64,000 nucleotides of DNA from Rhabditoides inermis (lineage: Eukaryota > Nematoda > Chromadorea > Rhabditida > Rhabditidae). Of this stretch, positions 40,246 to 63,188 are shown piece by piece (positions within the stretch are counted from its first letter, which is position 1; the number at the start of each line of letters is the position of its first letter). A program made the position numbers and the translations under genes. Location of the stretch: positions 62,001 to 126,000 of the forward strand of contig CAWZYM010000387.1 of NCBI GenBank assembly GCA_963966185.1, given 5' to 3'. The notes under the pieces are model-generated. The model ran no database searches. It was not told where the DNA came from and worked only from the letters and a program-made list of their open reading frames with translations.

Positions 40246-41534
40246 TTAGACCGACGACATGCGAGAGTCGCCGTACGCGGACTCGCCATACGCCGACTGC
40301 AACGCCGCCTCGTACGGAGACTGCTGAAGTGAGATCGGGTGGGTGGGTGGACGGGACAGAGAGGCACGTGTTAGCAGTGTGTGAGAGAGGGCGGGCAAGA
40401 CAAGAGAGGGTCGGCAATCGGGGCAACAATGTGGCAGGCGGGGCGAGAGGGGCACGGCTAGACGACCGCTTCTCGGGAAAGGTAGACGCCGTAGGGATGC
40501 TCGTTTACCTCAGACGGCGGAGAGTGGAAGGGCCGGGGAGCAGTGTCCTCGGCGTACAGAGTGTCCCTCACGTTCAGACTGCAAGTAAACATAACAGTGG
40601 TAAGATATCGTAAATATCGCAATGCCGAAATATGCAACTGATAATGAGTAACACGTTTGCTTGTCACTCCTCCCTCACGTAACGCGCACGCATGCATGAT
40701 GGTGTAGTGGTTAGCGAGCGCGGTTTCAGTGCCGATACTCGAAAGATCAATCTCTTGCGCTGCAGCATGTTCTGCTATTGTTTATTTCCATTATTTCGCG
40801 CATCTGCGTAAACCCGATGCGAATTGGACTTCGAGGCAGGCTAAGAGGATGCGTCGGGATGGTCAGGAGCAGTGGGCGCGCGCCAGTTCTACAGGACCGG
40901 CCTTCGACGCGCACGGGGCGCGCACTGGGCGCGCTCTGGGCGCGTCCATCTTCCTGTGAACCAGCCCGCTCGGCGCGCGCCCAATCCTACTCTGGTAGCT
41001 GGAGGAACGCAGCCGTCTACCAGCGGTGTGCTCCAAACCAATTTTTGGAAACTTTTCGGGCCCGGAAAGTTATCAAAACGGATTAGAAGAATGACTCACT
41101 TGGCTTTTGCCTTGGGCTCAGGGTAGTGGTCCGTCGACGTCTTTACCTCTGAAAAACAACACAGTGAGCTGGAAAATAGGAAAATAGGCGAAAATAGGTC
41201 TACAAAAAGAAGCAACTTACTGTTGAAGCAGCAGAGTTGTTTGTTGACGCAGAGAGCGATGAGGCATGCTAGAGAGACGAGAAGTGCGAGAGCACATAGC
41301 ACGGCGATCCACCAGCCAGACAGACGCGCGGTAGAAGACGAACCGCCACCCAGCAGAGACGACAAGTCAACCGGGATCCTAGAAAACACCAGTGTGTACT
41401 CCAGCAAGTTGTTCCATTCCGTCTTTACATTACACAATAGCTTTCGTAGTCACCCTACGCCACTTATTGCCTCCATTCAACAACAACGCATCACAGGTTT
41501 CCGCGCCTTCGCACCTCTTTCTTTCTTTCTTTCT

Positions 41535-41577
<43 letters not shown>

Positions 41578-44500
41578 ACTGCGTGTGAGGTCATTTCCGT
41601 TTCCAGTGGTGCGCCACTTTGCATACACACCGGGTATGGGTTTTCCCCACCGTCCGTGTTTGCCTTCGCCCTTCGGTACACAACAATGACCCCATAGGGT
41701 AGACTGTCTCGGACGAAGAGAGTGGTGAGAGAGGGAGAGGGGAGGGAGAGACTGAGAGAGAGAGAACTTGTGCCAGCCGCACCACCGCGTCAAATTGCGC
41801 GCATGATAATGCAGAGTTCGAATGCTACAGTATACAGTAACCCGAAATCGACAGAGCAACTGTATGCAACGTTTAAATGATTTTAATTCAATGCCACTCA
41901 CTGCCTGGCTCCGTACTGGTTCTGAAGCTTGAGTACCAAAGCCCTGTCCTGGTCCTCTTCCCTCACAGGGGCGATCAGAAGACGAGCCATGTAGCAGTTG
42001 GGCACTGTGTTGTTTTGAGTGGTAGACTCGAAGCGCAGGTTCTCCCACGACTGGCCGACCTACAGAGGTTGGGGGTAGACAGAGTGACTAGTGCAGTCAT
42101 GCGCCACCCGTACCTGGATGTCGTTGTTGTCAATGGAGAAGACCACCTCCCTGGGAGGTCGCGGCATCGGCTCCGCACAATAATGCACAGTCACCACGGC
42201 GTTGTTAGAATTGAGAGCCTGCAACACATCATTTATCCCAGATGCATGTGTATTTTGTTCATGACATGTTATCCATGCACGTACCTGCTCGATAGTGGGC
42301 TGCTGGTCGGCCTGCATCGGGGGGCCCTGCACCTGCACATTGAGGGTCGACGATCCGGGGGCCTCCATAGAGGGAGAGCACTCGGGAGCACCCTGCAATC
42401 ACTCATTGTCCGCCCATCGAGTGCCATTATTCCCCGACTGTCGCAACTCGCGGCTGATTGGGTTGCGCAACGGAGACAATCGAGTGACAGGTGTCTTCTT
42501 TGATCACTCACCTGGCTGACATAGCTGCAAGCAGTGCACCAGTACTGTCCAGAGTAGGAGTAGTTTGCAATGCTCAGAGTGCACACCGCGTTGAGCCTCT
42601 GGAAAATGTACAACATAAATTATCCCAGTATGTAAAATCAAACAATACAAAAAACTAGTACCCACCACATTGTTGGGTCCAATGGGCTGTCCACGGGCGG
42701 CCTCGGCGGGTACTTCCTGGTACTGTCCATCGAAGCCCTGCGCACACGCCGCGTCCACCACCTCTCCATTGCTGCGACGAAGCTTCCAGAACACAACCGG
42801 GCGAGGGTTGCCCTCCACTTGACAGCCCAGGTTGATCTTCTGGTTCATCTCGATCCTGTTTCCAGCCTGGAACGGAGCCGCAGACTGCAGAGTGGCAAAG
42901 TTGTCCTGCACGAGACGGGCAGAAGCTGCAAGCAAAGTGGTAATGGATTAAGAAAAGATAATCACTCACAGTACGGATCGATCTGAACAGCCTGGGAGGT
43001 GGGCATCTCAGCATCCGAGAAGAGTCCGTTGTTGGCAGAGCACTGGATAGACTGGCCAATCATCTCCGTACCGATCGTGATCTCGGCTCCGTTGCCACTG
43101 AACAGGATAATAATCAGATAATGACGACAGCGGTGACGACCGCGTACCTGGTGACAACTCCGTTCTTGAGCCATCGGAAGGTGGTTGCGGGAGGATGGGA
43201 CTGGACCTGGCAGCGGAGAGTCTTCCTCCTGCCACTCTGCTGGCACAGACCGTCAGCTCCGCGCACGCACTCAACGTAGAAACTGGAATATACATTATCT
43301 CAGATTGTATTCTGATTTTTATTCACTCCCTAAACGTCTCACTCTTCCTCTAATCGTTGACAATCGCAGAGTGTGAATCGGGAAATTGCCGTCTCAGCGT
43401 GTGTGCCTCGACCTTGCTGACTCACACTCGACAGTCAGTCATAGAGTCGCATTCAGTCAGTCACCCAGCCGTTTTTGCATGCCCTGTGAACGCACCGCCG
43501 CTGACCTACAGACGAGCGAGCGGGGGACAAAGAGCCCAGATTATCCCCCCATTCATCCACTCTCACTCCAGCAACCGCCCGCAATTAGCACCTAGCCAGA
43601 GACACCTTTGAACGCGAATGGAAAGGAAAAGGAAACTCACCGGTTTCCCTGGTTGGCGATCAGCACCGGACCCTGGTTCGACGTGTCCACAACGTGCGGC
43701 TGGCGGAGGTACCTGCAACACATCACGATGTCACAATCGTCGTCTGGTGCCTCACCTGATATCGATGGCGGCGGGCGCGGAGTCGACTGTGCCTCCGTTC
43801 ACAGCAGCCTGACAGATGATCGTAGCTCCAGTCCAGTTCGTATTCACGGCAACAGTCCGCAGAGCAACCGTCTGAATCATTTGAATCGTTTTTTTCTCTC
43901 TTTTAATTTCACCATTTTGCTTCATCGTCTTCTTATCCCTTTGGCTTCCGGAAAGGATGCAATACGTGGTGCTGACCCGGATAGATTGCGCAATCGACGG
44001 GCAATCAATGAGCGATCAAGGTGTGCCCGCAGCGATCAGAGCCGTCCAATATTCCCCCGAGCATATCCCCCTTAATTACCATCTACCTGTCCATAAACCG
44101 TCAAACACATGGACCCATGCATCTCTGATAATTGAATCATAATTGGATCGTCTCCAGAAGTGGTGGCCGAGGCGACGACCGCATTTGCATAAAAGGCAGG
44201 ATGAACCCAATTTGATCGGCCGGCGGGTGGGCGCAAAAAGGACAGGTATTGTCCGGTGGCGGCGAAAGGTAGGGGACAGTCAGTTATTAGCGTGAGCGAG
44301 AGAGGTCAGCGCGAGACAAAAGAATGCCGACGCGGCGCTTCCGTTTACGGCCAGAGATATCGATCGAGAGCGGATCAAGTAGCGGTCAGAATCATAAGAA
44401 GCGCTTGAGAGAGAGACGGAAAGGGCAGATCGTACATGAGCGGTGAAACAGGGGAATACGTGTGAAGAGCGAGACGTACCGGGAATCCGGCCGAGCGGGT

Positions 44501-44957
44501 GAGGTCCTGGGCAGAGTTGAGTACGTTCACCATGTCTGTGATGTTCTTCTCGTGACAGTCGACGCACATGAATCGAAGCTGCGAGACGGGCGCCTCCGAC
44601 ACACAGTAGATAGTCTCCTGAACAGTTACATATTGAAGGATGAGACATTCCTTTCATTTCTCCTTCGATGTGTTGTGAGTCATCCATACAACAAAGGAAT
44701 ATGGGAGAGTAGTACAAACGTACAAACCTTGGTGGATGTTCCTAGCTGGGTCCACACGATCTGGTTCACTTGCTGGGCGTTGCCGACAGGAAAGGGCATC
44801 TCGGTGATCTTCACTTGCACACCACCCGGTTGCAACAGTTGTGCTGAACCAAAGCAGGTAAACATCGAGAAAACAAAAGGGATGATCTCTCTCTCTCTCT
44901 TTTTAGCTTACCGCTGAGCGTCTGGCACGCCATGACGAGTATCAAAAGAGAGCGCAT
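40246..44957 (-). CDS. Immunoglobulin-domain single-pass membrane protein (16 exons)
   Basis: Minus-strand exons 44957-44912, 44843-44728, 44617-44480, 43871-43756, 43712-43641, 43282-43148, 43097-42970, 42925-42666, 42598-42512, 42392-42285, 42218-42114, 42059-41902, 41378-41221, 41148-41100, 40578-40509 and 40323-40246 give about 607 residues. Signal peptide MRSLLILVMACQTLSG; N-terminal Cys-containing domain; Ig-like domain about 163-250 (LRCQVQ, FRWLKNG, IQCSANNG); Ig-like domain about 251-366 (LGCQVEGNPRP, FWKLRR, SGQYWCTAC); further beta-type domain; TM about 512-534 (WWIAVLCALALLVSL); and a cytosolic tail ending in tyrosine-containing repeats (SAYGESAYGDS). This is the layout of cell-adhesion or guidance receptors. 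No orthologue name is claimed. Exons are phase-consistent and third-position GC-rich. Confidence 0.9.
40690..40765 (+). repeat. Degenerate tRNA-like fragment in an intron of the Ig gene
   Basis: GGTGTAGTGGTTAGCGAGCG resembles a box A/D-arm, and a degraded box B-like ACTCGAAAGATC follows at tRNA distance. No acceptor stem forms, so this is at most a decayed SINE head. Confidence 0.35.
41521..41572. repeat. (CT)n / CTTT microsatellite
   Basis: CTTT repeats grade into a CT tract inside an intron of the Ig-domain gene. Confidence 0.9.
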
Positions 44958-45659
44958 AGTGGGGTGCTCTGAAATAGAGGAGACTGTAGGATAGGAAACG
45001 ACAAGAATGGGAAATGGCAACAAATGGCAGCGAGTTGTGGAATGTCCAGAAAGAGAGAGCGAGAGAGAAACGCGCACAAATCGTCAGCCCAGTGTAATCG
45101 ACGGAAACGTTGGAAGAGTGGACGTGAATGGAACGAAAGGTCACTGTTTTTACACATACACACATGCAGATCGGACTAGGGAATCGATGCCGATTCACGC
45201 CATAACATGATGTCACCTCGAAACGATGATCCCAGAAACAGAGAGGAATAGGCAGCGCGAAGAAAAACACACACGCACACACACACGTAGCAAGTGAAGG
45301 TCAGTGGGAGATGGATGGCTGCTCGCGTGTGCGGTCATAACTGGTATACGGGGAGGGGCGGGGCCGCCGGCATGCAACCCTCCGGCACACACACCGCTCA
45401 CACCACACGCGCGCCAAAAGGTCAGTAGCTCCGGGAAACGGTAGTACAGTCAGCCAGGCAGGCGCCTGCGACCACCGCCTTCAGCACAATTTGCATACAC
45501 GAATTAGCATACGCGACGGTAGATCGAGGGCGAGGGGCAATAAGGCGAAAGGGAGAGATGCGCACCTAATCGGTTCGCAAAGTCGCGAAGGACAAATATG
45601 CATGGGTCAGAGGAGGAGAAAGGAGACGTGCGAGCGTTGGGATCAAGCGTGAGTACAAG

Positions 45660-45691
<32 letters not shown>

Positions 45692-47153
45692 TGGAGGGGA
45701 GGGAGAGAGAGGGAGAAGGAGAGGGAGGGAGGAGAGGCAAAGAAGGGCATACAGTATGAGCGACGGAGCGGCGAGGCCTTTGAAGGGACGCAGCAAAAAG
45801 CGGCGCATGCGTGTGGGAACCCAGCTCGGATCAAGCCTGCACACGGAGGCTGCAGTGTCCGATTATCGACCACTGCGTGGGTCAGCGAGGCGACTCCTCC
45901 TTTCCCCTAAAGACGGTATAATGGCCACCTGAGATCGAACGGCGCTCCCTCAAGTGGAAATGGATACACTCACTCTACTCCCTCTGCCCCGCATTAGTGA
46001 CACGAATAGAGGGATTTGAATATGGGGAGGGTGGATGGCTGACTAATCAGCTTGCTGACCGGACGCGCGCCATAGACACGAGGGTGTGATTCAGCGGCGA
46101 GCGATGGATATACGAAATGGTGCAAGTGGGTCGGCGGCTCGGCTCCCGCTGCTGTATTTCCATGTATACGGAAGATGCTATCTCTTTCTCCCGCTCTCTC
46201 ACTCTGATTCAAAGTGGAAAGAGTGTGAGCGAGGATCGATCGATTCAATTTGAATAGAGAGTGTAGAACATGGAAGGAGTGAGCGAGAGATGGAGATGGA
46301 GGAGGAACGAAACGGGTTCGATCGCCTAGCCTTGAGTGTCTGCGAGGTAATGCGCATAGATGGAAGTAATGCGACAATCGACACTCTACTCGAAAGCGGA
46401 CATACATGAGGACTATTGTAGACAGCTGGCTAGAAGGAAGCAACGGGGTGCGACTGGTAGGAGAGGAGAGAGCCCGCACCTGCGAAGCAAAAAGCGAAGA
46501 GCGGCCTTGATTCCAAGCAGCCACTCATTTGCCACTCGCATTCAGTGATGCGGATGCGAAGCGACAGTCACTCCAGTCCCTCCGACTCTCGCAACTAATC
46601 AACCATTATGCAAATGCAAGTCAAGGCGGGGATAATGGATAAAGTATGGCGGATAAGGGAGAGCCAAGGTCGCAGGGGTGCGTCTTCCGGTAGTAAACCG
46701 CTAATGGGCGTGTAGAGAGAGAGAGAGTGTGTGAAGGCCAATCTGATAGGCTGGGAGAGCTCGAGTAAGTGGGCGGGCGGGCGAAAACGACTCGAGTAGT
46801 CGTGATTTGCATATACCTCAGAGCCGTCTCCTGCACTGTTTGCGCATCACGTGTACACACAACAAAGGAGATCAGCTTATCGATCCCGCGCATCCCCGAG
46901 ACCACCCAACGAGAGAGGCATACATCTCTACACATTTACTCATCGGGGTAGTATAAACTTACAAACATGTTCACATTACTCTGTTCCTTACAAAATGCAA
47001 ATACCATTATAATACTTTGGACTAAAACAATCTCTCTGGGAGTATTACAGTAGTATGGGACAGAGTAGCAGCCTGGGTGGGAGAGTATCTGACTACCAAA
47101 TGCTTAGACATCATCATTGTATGATAGGGATGGTTGGGGGAGGGGGGGTGGCA
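44958..47153. other. Intergenic region upstream of the Ig gene and downstream of PFK
   Basis: About 2.2 kb with no exon set that can be joined. It contains a GA microsatellite near 45664-45695 and adjacent (GGGAGA)n purine tracts. ORFs on both strands are Ser/Leu or Arg/Glu-rich translations of these tracts. It probably includes the promoter of the Ig gene (minus strand). Confidence 0.45.
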
Positions 47154-57656
<10,503 letters not shown>

Positions 57657-58569
57657 GGCGAGGACGCGAAACGAGGGAGAATGAGAGGGGAGGGAATATG
57701 ATAGGAGGATAAGGAAAGAGGGAGAAAAGAGGGAGAAAAGAGGGAGAAAAGAGGGAGGAAAGAGGGAGGAAAGAGGGAGGAGGGAGTGGGAGAGAGTGGG
57801 AGAGAGTGCAACGGGGAAGCATGTAAAAACTCATGGGAAATGTCTGAGAGGGCGGCGGGCGGCCGTCAATCGCGAAACGCGAATATCTTTTGCGAAAGGA
57901 CAGCGGCAGCCAGCTGACGGGTCGAAGGCAAGCGACCATCCATCGAAACTTTACACATCAACATGCGCGTATCAAGAATATCGATGCGGGAGATGATATG
58001 GCGAGTTGTTATTGGGGGGCAGCTGTGCGCATCGATTGTGGCAAGCAAGGGGGCAAGGCCAGGCGACATGAGCGAGAGAGAGAGGCAGCTCTGTTCTACA
58101 GGGTCAGGCCACTGCCGGCTGCCACGAGACCACCGATACACGACCCAGGAGAAAACACCTATACACCACCGCGTAGGGGCGGGGCCTACTCGCCAGTCAA
58201 TTCCTCCGAGCTAGAAAAATCGAATAAACAACGAACGATGAATATTGACATACCATTGAAGCGATATCGGTAATTGCAAAACACAACAGATGTCGACATC
58301 TTATCACGTGAGTCAATCGTCAACAACAAACCGACGACAAATTGATTAGAAAATAACAAATAGACTGATAGTACGTTGTGTGAACAGCGCGCGCAAAATC
58401 GTGAAATGCGTCAATGCGAGCATGGCGTCTGAAAAGTGCGCGCATTCAAATTCAGCCGGCTAAACAGGTGTTTTCTGTTAGTTTATGATTTTTGTTAGTT
58501 TATTATGTGTTTATTTCTGTTTTAATATGCATAATATACTAAAGAGTAGGTGTTGTAATTGTTTCAGGC
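57657..58569. promoter_or_regulatory. Divergent upstream region of PFK and the SIKE-family gene
   Basis: PFK (minus) and the SIKE-family gene (plus) start on either side of this 0.9-kb stretch. It contains a purine minisatellite (about 57716-57800) with an 11-bp GAGGGAGAAAA-type unit and a palindromic GC box, GTAGGGGCGGGGCCTAC, at about 58171-58187. A shared regulatory region is likely; no factor is assigned. Confidence 0.5.
57716..57800. repeat. Purine minisatellite
   Basis: Tandem 10-11 bp units (AAAAGAGGGAG, drifting to AAAGAGGGAGG) repeated about six times immediately upstream of the PFK start. Confidence 0.85.
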
Positions 58570-59772
58570 ATGACAGAGCTGCTAGATGAAAGCCGGGAAG
58601 GCGGCAGCGACTCACCAGTCGATGTGAACCAGCTCGTCGCACAGTTGCAAAAGCTATGCATTCTCCTCAAAGATGAGACTAGGGTGAGCTATTTTTTTTT
58701 ATAATGTTCTATTTCACGTTTTAAGATGGGAAAGACAGTTAATGCAGCGTCGAACTTGTCCCGCAGCGTCGACACAAAGACGATGGACGGAGAAGCTGTA
58801 TACGTATGTGCATTGTGTACACATAGACCTACATAGTATTTCAGCGCTCCATGCCTCGTCATCCCGATGGTGCTGCTCCTCCGGCTGGAGTTCCACAAGC
58901 AAACCAATATGTAATATTTTTGTTTCATTTGTTGTTACGTCATGTTTTATTGATTTACGTGTCAGCTGCTAGACCTTTCCCGTGAGAATCGGTCGTTGCG
59001 AGCGCGATACGAGGAGGCACAGTGGACCCTGCAGATAATCATGGACCGACACAGGTATCCTTTAAAAAAAAGTTAATCTTATTAGCTTTGTTAGCGTTTA
59101 TATTGTTTATTGTATCCGTTGTAACTTCTAACATCTTGTTAAGAAAGGCGGTATTGGCAGAGGCAGAGAAGGCGCGTCGCTTGGCTGAGCAGCAGCTTGA
59201 GTGTGACGGACAGCTGGTCAGCGTTCATTGTCCGTTCCAAATTTCCTCAATCATTCTATTGAGATGTCGTCACTACTCGACTCCGAGAAGCATCGCTTTG
59301 TGCAGTTTGCACAGGCGGCGAACGCGTGTTTTGCGTACGAGGAGAAACTGGCGACTGACAGGAGAAAGGTATTGTGGGAGAACTGCAAGATTGATTTACA
59401 TCGTGTGTCTTGTTGCAGAAGCTGTCTCGACTAGACACAGAGAACCGCATTCTTCGCGAGCTTCTCGCCACTCCTCTCACTAACAGAGACGGAGTTAGGT
59501 AGCTTTTCATTGTTGTTGCATTGATAGGTACCGTGGCGTGTTCAGTCGTTCGGTGTCGGGTCAGTCGGTGCGATTCAACGATACTGTGGTGCACGTGCCT
59601 CCTGCGGAGACGACTATCATTCATCGCCCAGCTCAAGACGACACAGACAAGAGTCAGCAGGTTAGTGGGGCAAGGCTGTTTTGTTCACTTTTTATTGAAT
59701 GCATATCGTAATGCTTTTTAGGAATCGGATATGTGCTCATCGCCTGCACTGCCGCCGTCTCTATCCGAGTGA
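58570..59772 (+). CDS. FGFR1OP2/SIKE-family coiled-coil protein (9 exons)
   Basis: Exons 58570-58683, 58726-58797, 58845-58910, 58966-59054, 59144-59216, 59264-59368, 59419-59498, 59528-59660 and 59722-59772 give 260 residues. The central coiled coil carries family landmarks in order: LSRENRSLRARYEEAQ, LQIIMDRHR, FVQFAQAANACFAYEEKLA and ENRILRELL. These match the FGFR1OP2/SIKE1 pattern (EN..L...LEE.Q..L..IM, then EKLA..L..EN..LRELL). Family members are cytosolic subunits of STRIPAK phosphatase-kinase assemblies; SIKE also binds TBK1/IKK-epsilon in vertebrates. The role here is inferred. The N-terminal 38 residues and the C-terminal Ser/Pro tail are not conserved. AATAAA lies at 59922-59927. 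Confidence 0.85.
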
Positions 59773-60392
59773 TCTCGTCCTTGTACAACACAGGTCTCAA
59801 CCCCTACTCGATCAAGTCACAATCCACGCTCTCGTTCTATACCCATTCTATCCACTGCGTGTAATATATTCTGTATATTCATGCTGTGCTCTTTGTTAAA
59901 ATATGTTTTTGATTTTCTTGCAATAAATTATTCGAATCAAATGAAGTAAATATGCATGTCAGTGTTTTGAACTGCGTTGTGTAGTTTGTGTTGATCGTTC
60001 CGTTCTGATTTAACTACATGATATTAGAGAGATTTTTCTTAGAGAAGCACGAGTTGCGGTGGCATTTAGTGCTTGCAAAACACATGTGTTCACAAACAAA
60101 GTAGTAATATTGATGTCGAAGATTTTAGGAAAAAAGCGATTAGGAAATGTGCTGGTTCTCGTAACACCTGAAAGTTGCGACTATTCTTATATAATAGTAA
60201 ATAATTTCTGTAAAGTGGACGGAGACAGACCGATCCCGTCCCCGATGATCGCCTCAATGAACTAGCGAACCACTCCTCATTTGCATAGACCGATATTTGT
60301 ATAACCATTATAATATATGTAGTCGTTTGTGTACTGTCTGGATGACACTTTATAAGCCCTACATAGGGCCAGTGCCAATACCCCGGGCCAGG
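59773..60392. other. Intergenic region
   Basis: Contains the poly(A) signal AATAAA at 59922-59927 of the SIKE-family gene. No other supported feature. Confidence 0.5.
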
Positions 60393-63188
60393 ATGGATCC
60401 GCCGGAGAGATTTCAAGAGAGCTACAACGCCAGCGACTTTCCGGTCAGTAGACTTTCGCCGTCATTTTTAAAGGAAACAGACAATATGGGAAGTTACGAG
60501 AATGTGAGGCGATTTTGAAGCGAATAGTTGAAAACAGCCGAAATTTGTGTAGAAATGACTTTTGCTGGATGTAAATGCATTAGTGTCTTCGGTATACCGA
60601 ACGGCACATAATAGTCCAAGATGAGTTCGATCTACTTGTTTTGAATGTTATATCCAGAGCGATAGTTTTTGATCTACCTCGCTTGCGATCGATTCGCATG
60701 TTAGGTGTGAGGGATTCGCATACTCATTTGCGTAGAAAATCGAGATCATTGCCCGCCGCCGCACCGGTTGTGGTGTGGTCGTGATATCCCTGGTGAACAG
60801 GAGTATACAAAACGGTGTCCGCTCCGAGTAAAGACTGTTTCGGAGGTCAAAATTTGTATAGTTTCACCAGTCGGAGTCATGAAATCAACTACTGTTAGTT
60901 TGTGTACGTACGCGATCGATGATCGATCGTTACTTGTCTTTCTCAGAATTTGCTAGATAATCGAAGGCGGCCACCGCCACAAGAAATACAGCGTCTTCCA
61001 ATCATTGTATCTGGCAACTTTGCACATTATTCGATAGAGGGCACCTAGGGGAACTAGGGGACGCAAACGAGCATTTAAAATACTCAAAAAGACATCCCGG
61101 CAAAAATGTGATGGATGTGATGTGCGACACATTCATCAAATTCAAATTACGCCATTTTAAGTTTCTGTGTTGTATATGTATTTTCAAGCCCTATAAAAAA
61201 AACTATCAAAAAACGCGGTTAAAGGTTGACTTGAGCATCTATATCGATGCATTAGACTGTTGGATCTCGAATCAAGTAGGACACATTATCGATTACGTAA
61301 ATTACGGTGGGATACGGTAAAATACAGTAAGAAGCTTACTTCCAGGTTTCATAAGCTTTGTTCAAATAAAAAAAACAAATTAAATCAAAATCAAAAGTTT
61401 TATCTAGGATCTCTATAGTCGCCGCCTGGTGGATAGTTTCTGTTATTGCCAGCCGGGGTCAGTTGGCGAAACTCAGTTTCGAGCGAGAGAGGCCAGACAG
61501 CGCGGGCAAATGGTCGAGTGTCGCGCGGCCTCTTTGACTCGCATGCCGGCTTCTTTGATCGATATTATCGTTGGAAAGCGCGCTCTTGGGTCTCCTCACG
61601 ACTAGAAGGTAGATCGAATGCGACTAGAGGGTAGATCGATTTTCTACCGTAATCTGGCGAACTATCTCCCAGAATAATATTATATACTATACACAATCCA
61701 ATGGTTTAGTTCCCTATGGAGCTGGTCCCGTGAGCATTAATCGTTTTCAGACGTCGCAATCGTCACTTCTTGCCACAGCCTGTGCCAGAGCGATAGTTTT
61801 CGATCTACCTCGCATGCAGTTCGAACTTCGAAATACGGTGCTATAACCGTCTGCATCTCTTGTTTTACGCGCTATTGTCGATAGAAGACTCTCCGTCTTC
61901 TTCTGATATACTACTATAGTCTCGTCCAGGTCTCGCCGCTCAGTCCTTGTCGCTCCATCGTCTCCTCCAAGTCGTCGTTCTGCTTCACATACGGCGCTCC
62001 CAATCTCTTATTTTGTCCAAACGGCCTCTACTCAGTCCCTCGGCGCGAACAACGTTTGTTGAAGTTGGCCACCGTCCGCGCCCAGCTTGCCTTTCTTCTC
62101 CAAACAATCTCCATCACACCCTTCATTCCCGTCAGTCCTCGTGCAGTCGTGCTCCTCATTTTGTCGCGCAGGGTCACATTCAGCATCGCTCGCTCCATTC
62201 TCCACTGCATCCGCCGCAGTCATTTCTTCTGTTCCTCCGCCTCGCATCGGGGCTCCCGGCAGCACGCACGTGTACATCACTGCTCTCTTCCTCTTCATCG
62301 ACACTTTCCTATGCGTCAGGAACCGTCAATGCTTGTTGAAGGCTCAACATGCGCTGCCCATTCGTCTTCCCATTTCTGTCACGTCCTTGTCCTTGCTTAT
62401 ATCGACTCCCAGGTGCTTGAACGACCTGACCGTCTCCAGGGGCACTCCTCGAAGGGTGAGTGTGAGCACCGTCGTCTTCTTATGGCTGATTCGCAGCCTG
62501 TATTGTTCGCTTTCTCCACTCAGCTAGTTCAATATTGCCTGTGCAGTCTCCGCGCACAGTACCACATCGTCTGCATATCATAGATTGTTGAGGTACTCTC
62601 CATCAATCGTCACTCCTTTGTCGTCTCACTTCATCTTCCTCAGCTTTGTTCAACTGTCAATTAATTTCGTTTAGTTGTTTTTCCTCATTAGCTTGTACTT
62701 CGTTTCCATACATGTCGTAGGTAACTTTATGCATTTCACACCGCTACCCTAACGCGAAGGCTAGTAATGGACTTAGAAAGGCGTCGGCAATCCCACATGA
62801 CCACGCGAAACGATGAAGTGACGACCACATTTATTATTATTTTTATCAATATTGAGGACCGCTAAAACGGGGGACCCAGGACCCACTATAGACAAAGTGT
62901 ATACCGATCACGATCACTGTTTTTATTACATATGCGACCACACCAGGGTGTTGTGTTGGAGTTGTTTATTTATAAATTTGTTGCAGGACACAACTATGAG
63001 CACTACCTCTCCGTACGATTCGTCTCTGATGCACACGGTAATTGACTGTTTTATGTTATCTGTTTCTCACCGATGCTCATATCAGTGTCACTTGTTGATG
63101 TTTCTTGATGTTTCTTTGGTTGCAGACGCTCGATGTCAACGAGAGCTGGGACGCGACTCAGTGCAACGAATCCAGCCAGGTGATGGAG
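60393..63188 (+). CDS. 5' part of an unassigned gene (3 exons; 3' end unresolved or beyond window)
   Basis: Exons 60393-60443, 62987-63037 and 63126-63188 are all phase 0 and join to a 55-residue polar N-terminus (MDPPERFQESYNASDFP, then YDSSLMH and VNESWDATQ) with good donors at each end. No signal peptide or domain is visible. The first intron (2.5 kb) holds the LINE remnant and the dispersed repeat. After 63188 no next exon could be fixed: a candidate acceptor near 63563 opens short frames in two phases, neither convincing. The gene may continue past the window. The join across 2.5 kb rests on phase only. Confidence 0.5.
61785..61910. repeat. Dispersed 125-bp repeat, copy 2
   Basis: Closely matches 47790-47915 through GCGATAGTTTTCGATCTACC and the following 90 bp, with a few small differences. 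It borders the LINE remnant. Confidence 0.75.
61930..62620 (-). pseudogene. Decayed non-LTR retrotransposon (reverse-transcriptase C-terminal region)
   Basis: Minus-strand translation shows the RT active-site motif YADDVV (plus 62560-62577), then SHKKTTVL, a FKHLGVDI-type motif and, after a frame change, RMERAMLNVTLRDKMR and a WARTVANF-like segment. This order is typical of RTE/CR1-like LINE proteins downstream of the palm domain. In-frame stops (one just before YADD, others within) and a frameshift show it is dead. It lies antisense in the first intron of the unassigned gene. Confidence 0.85.
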
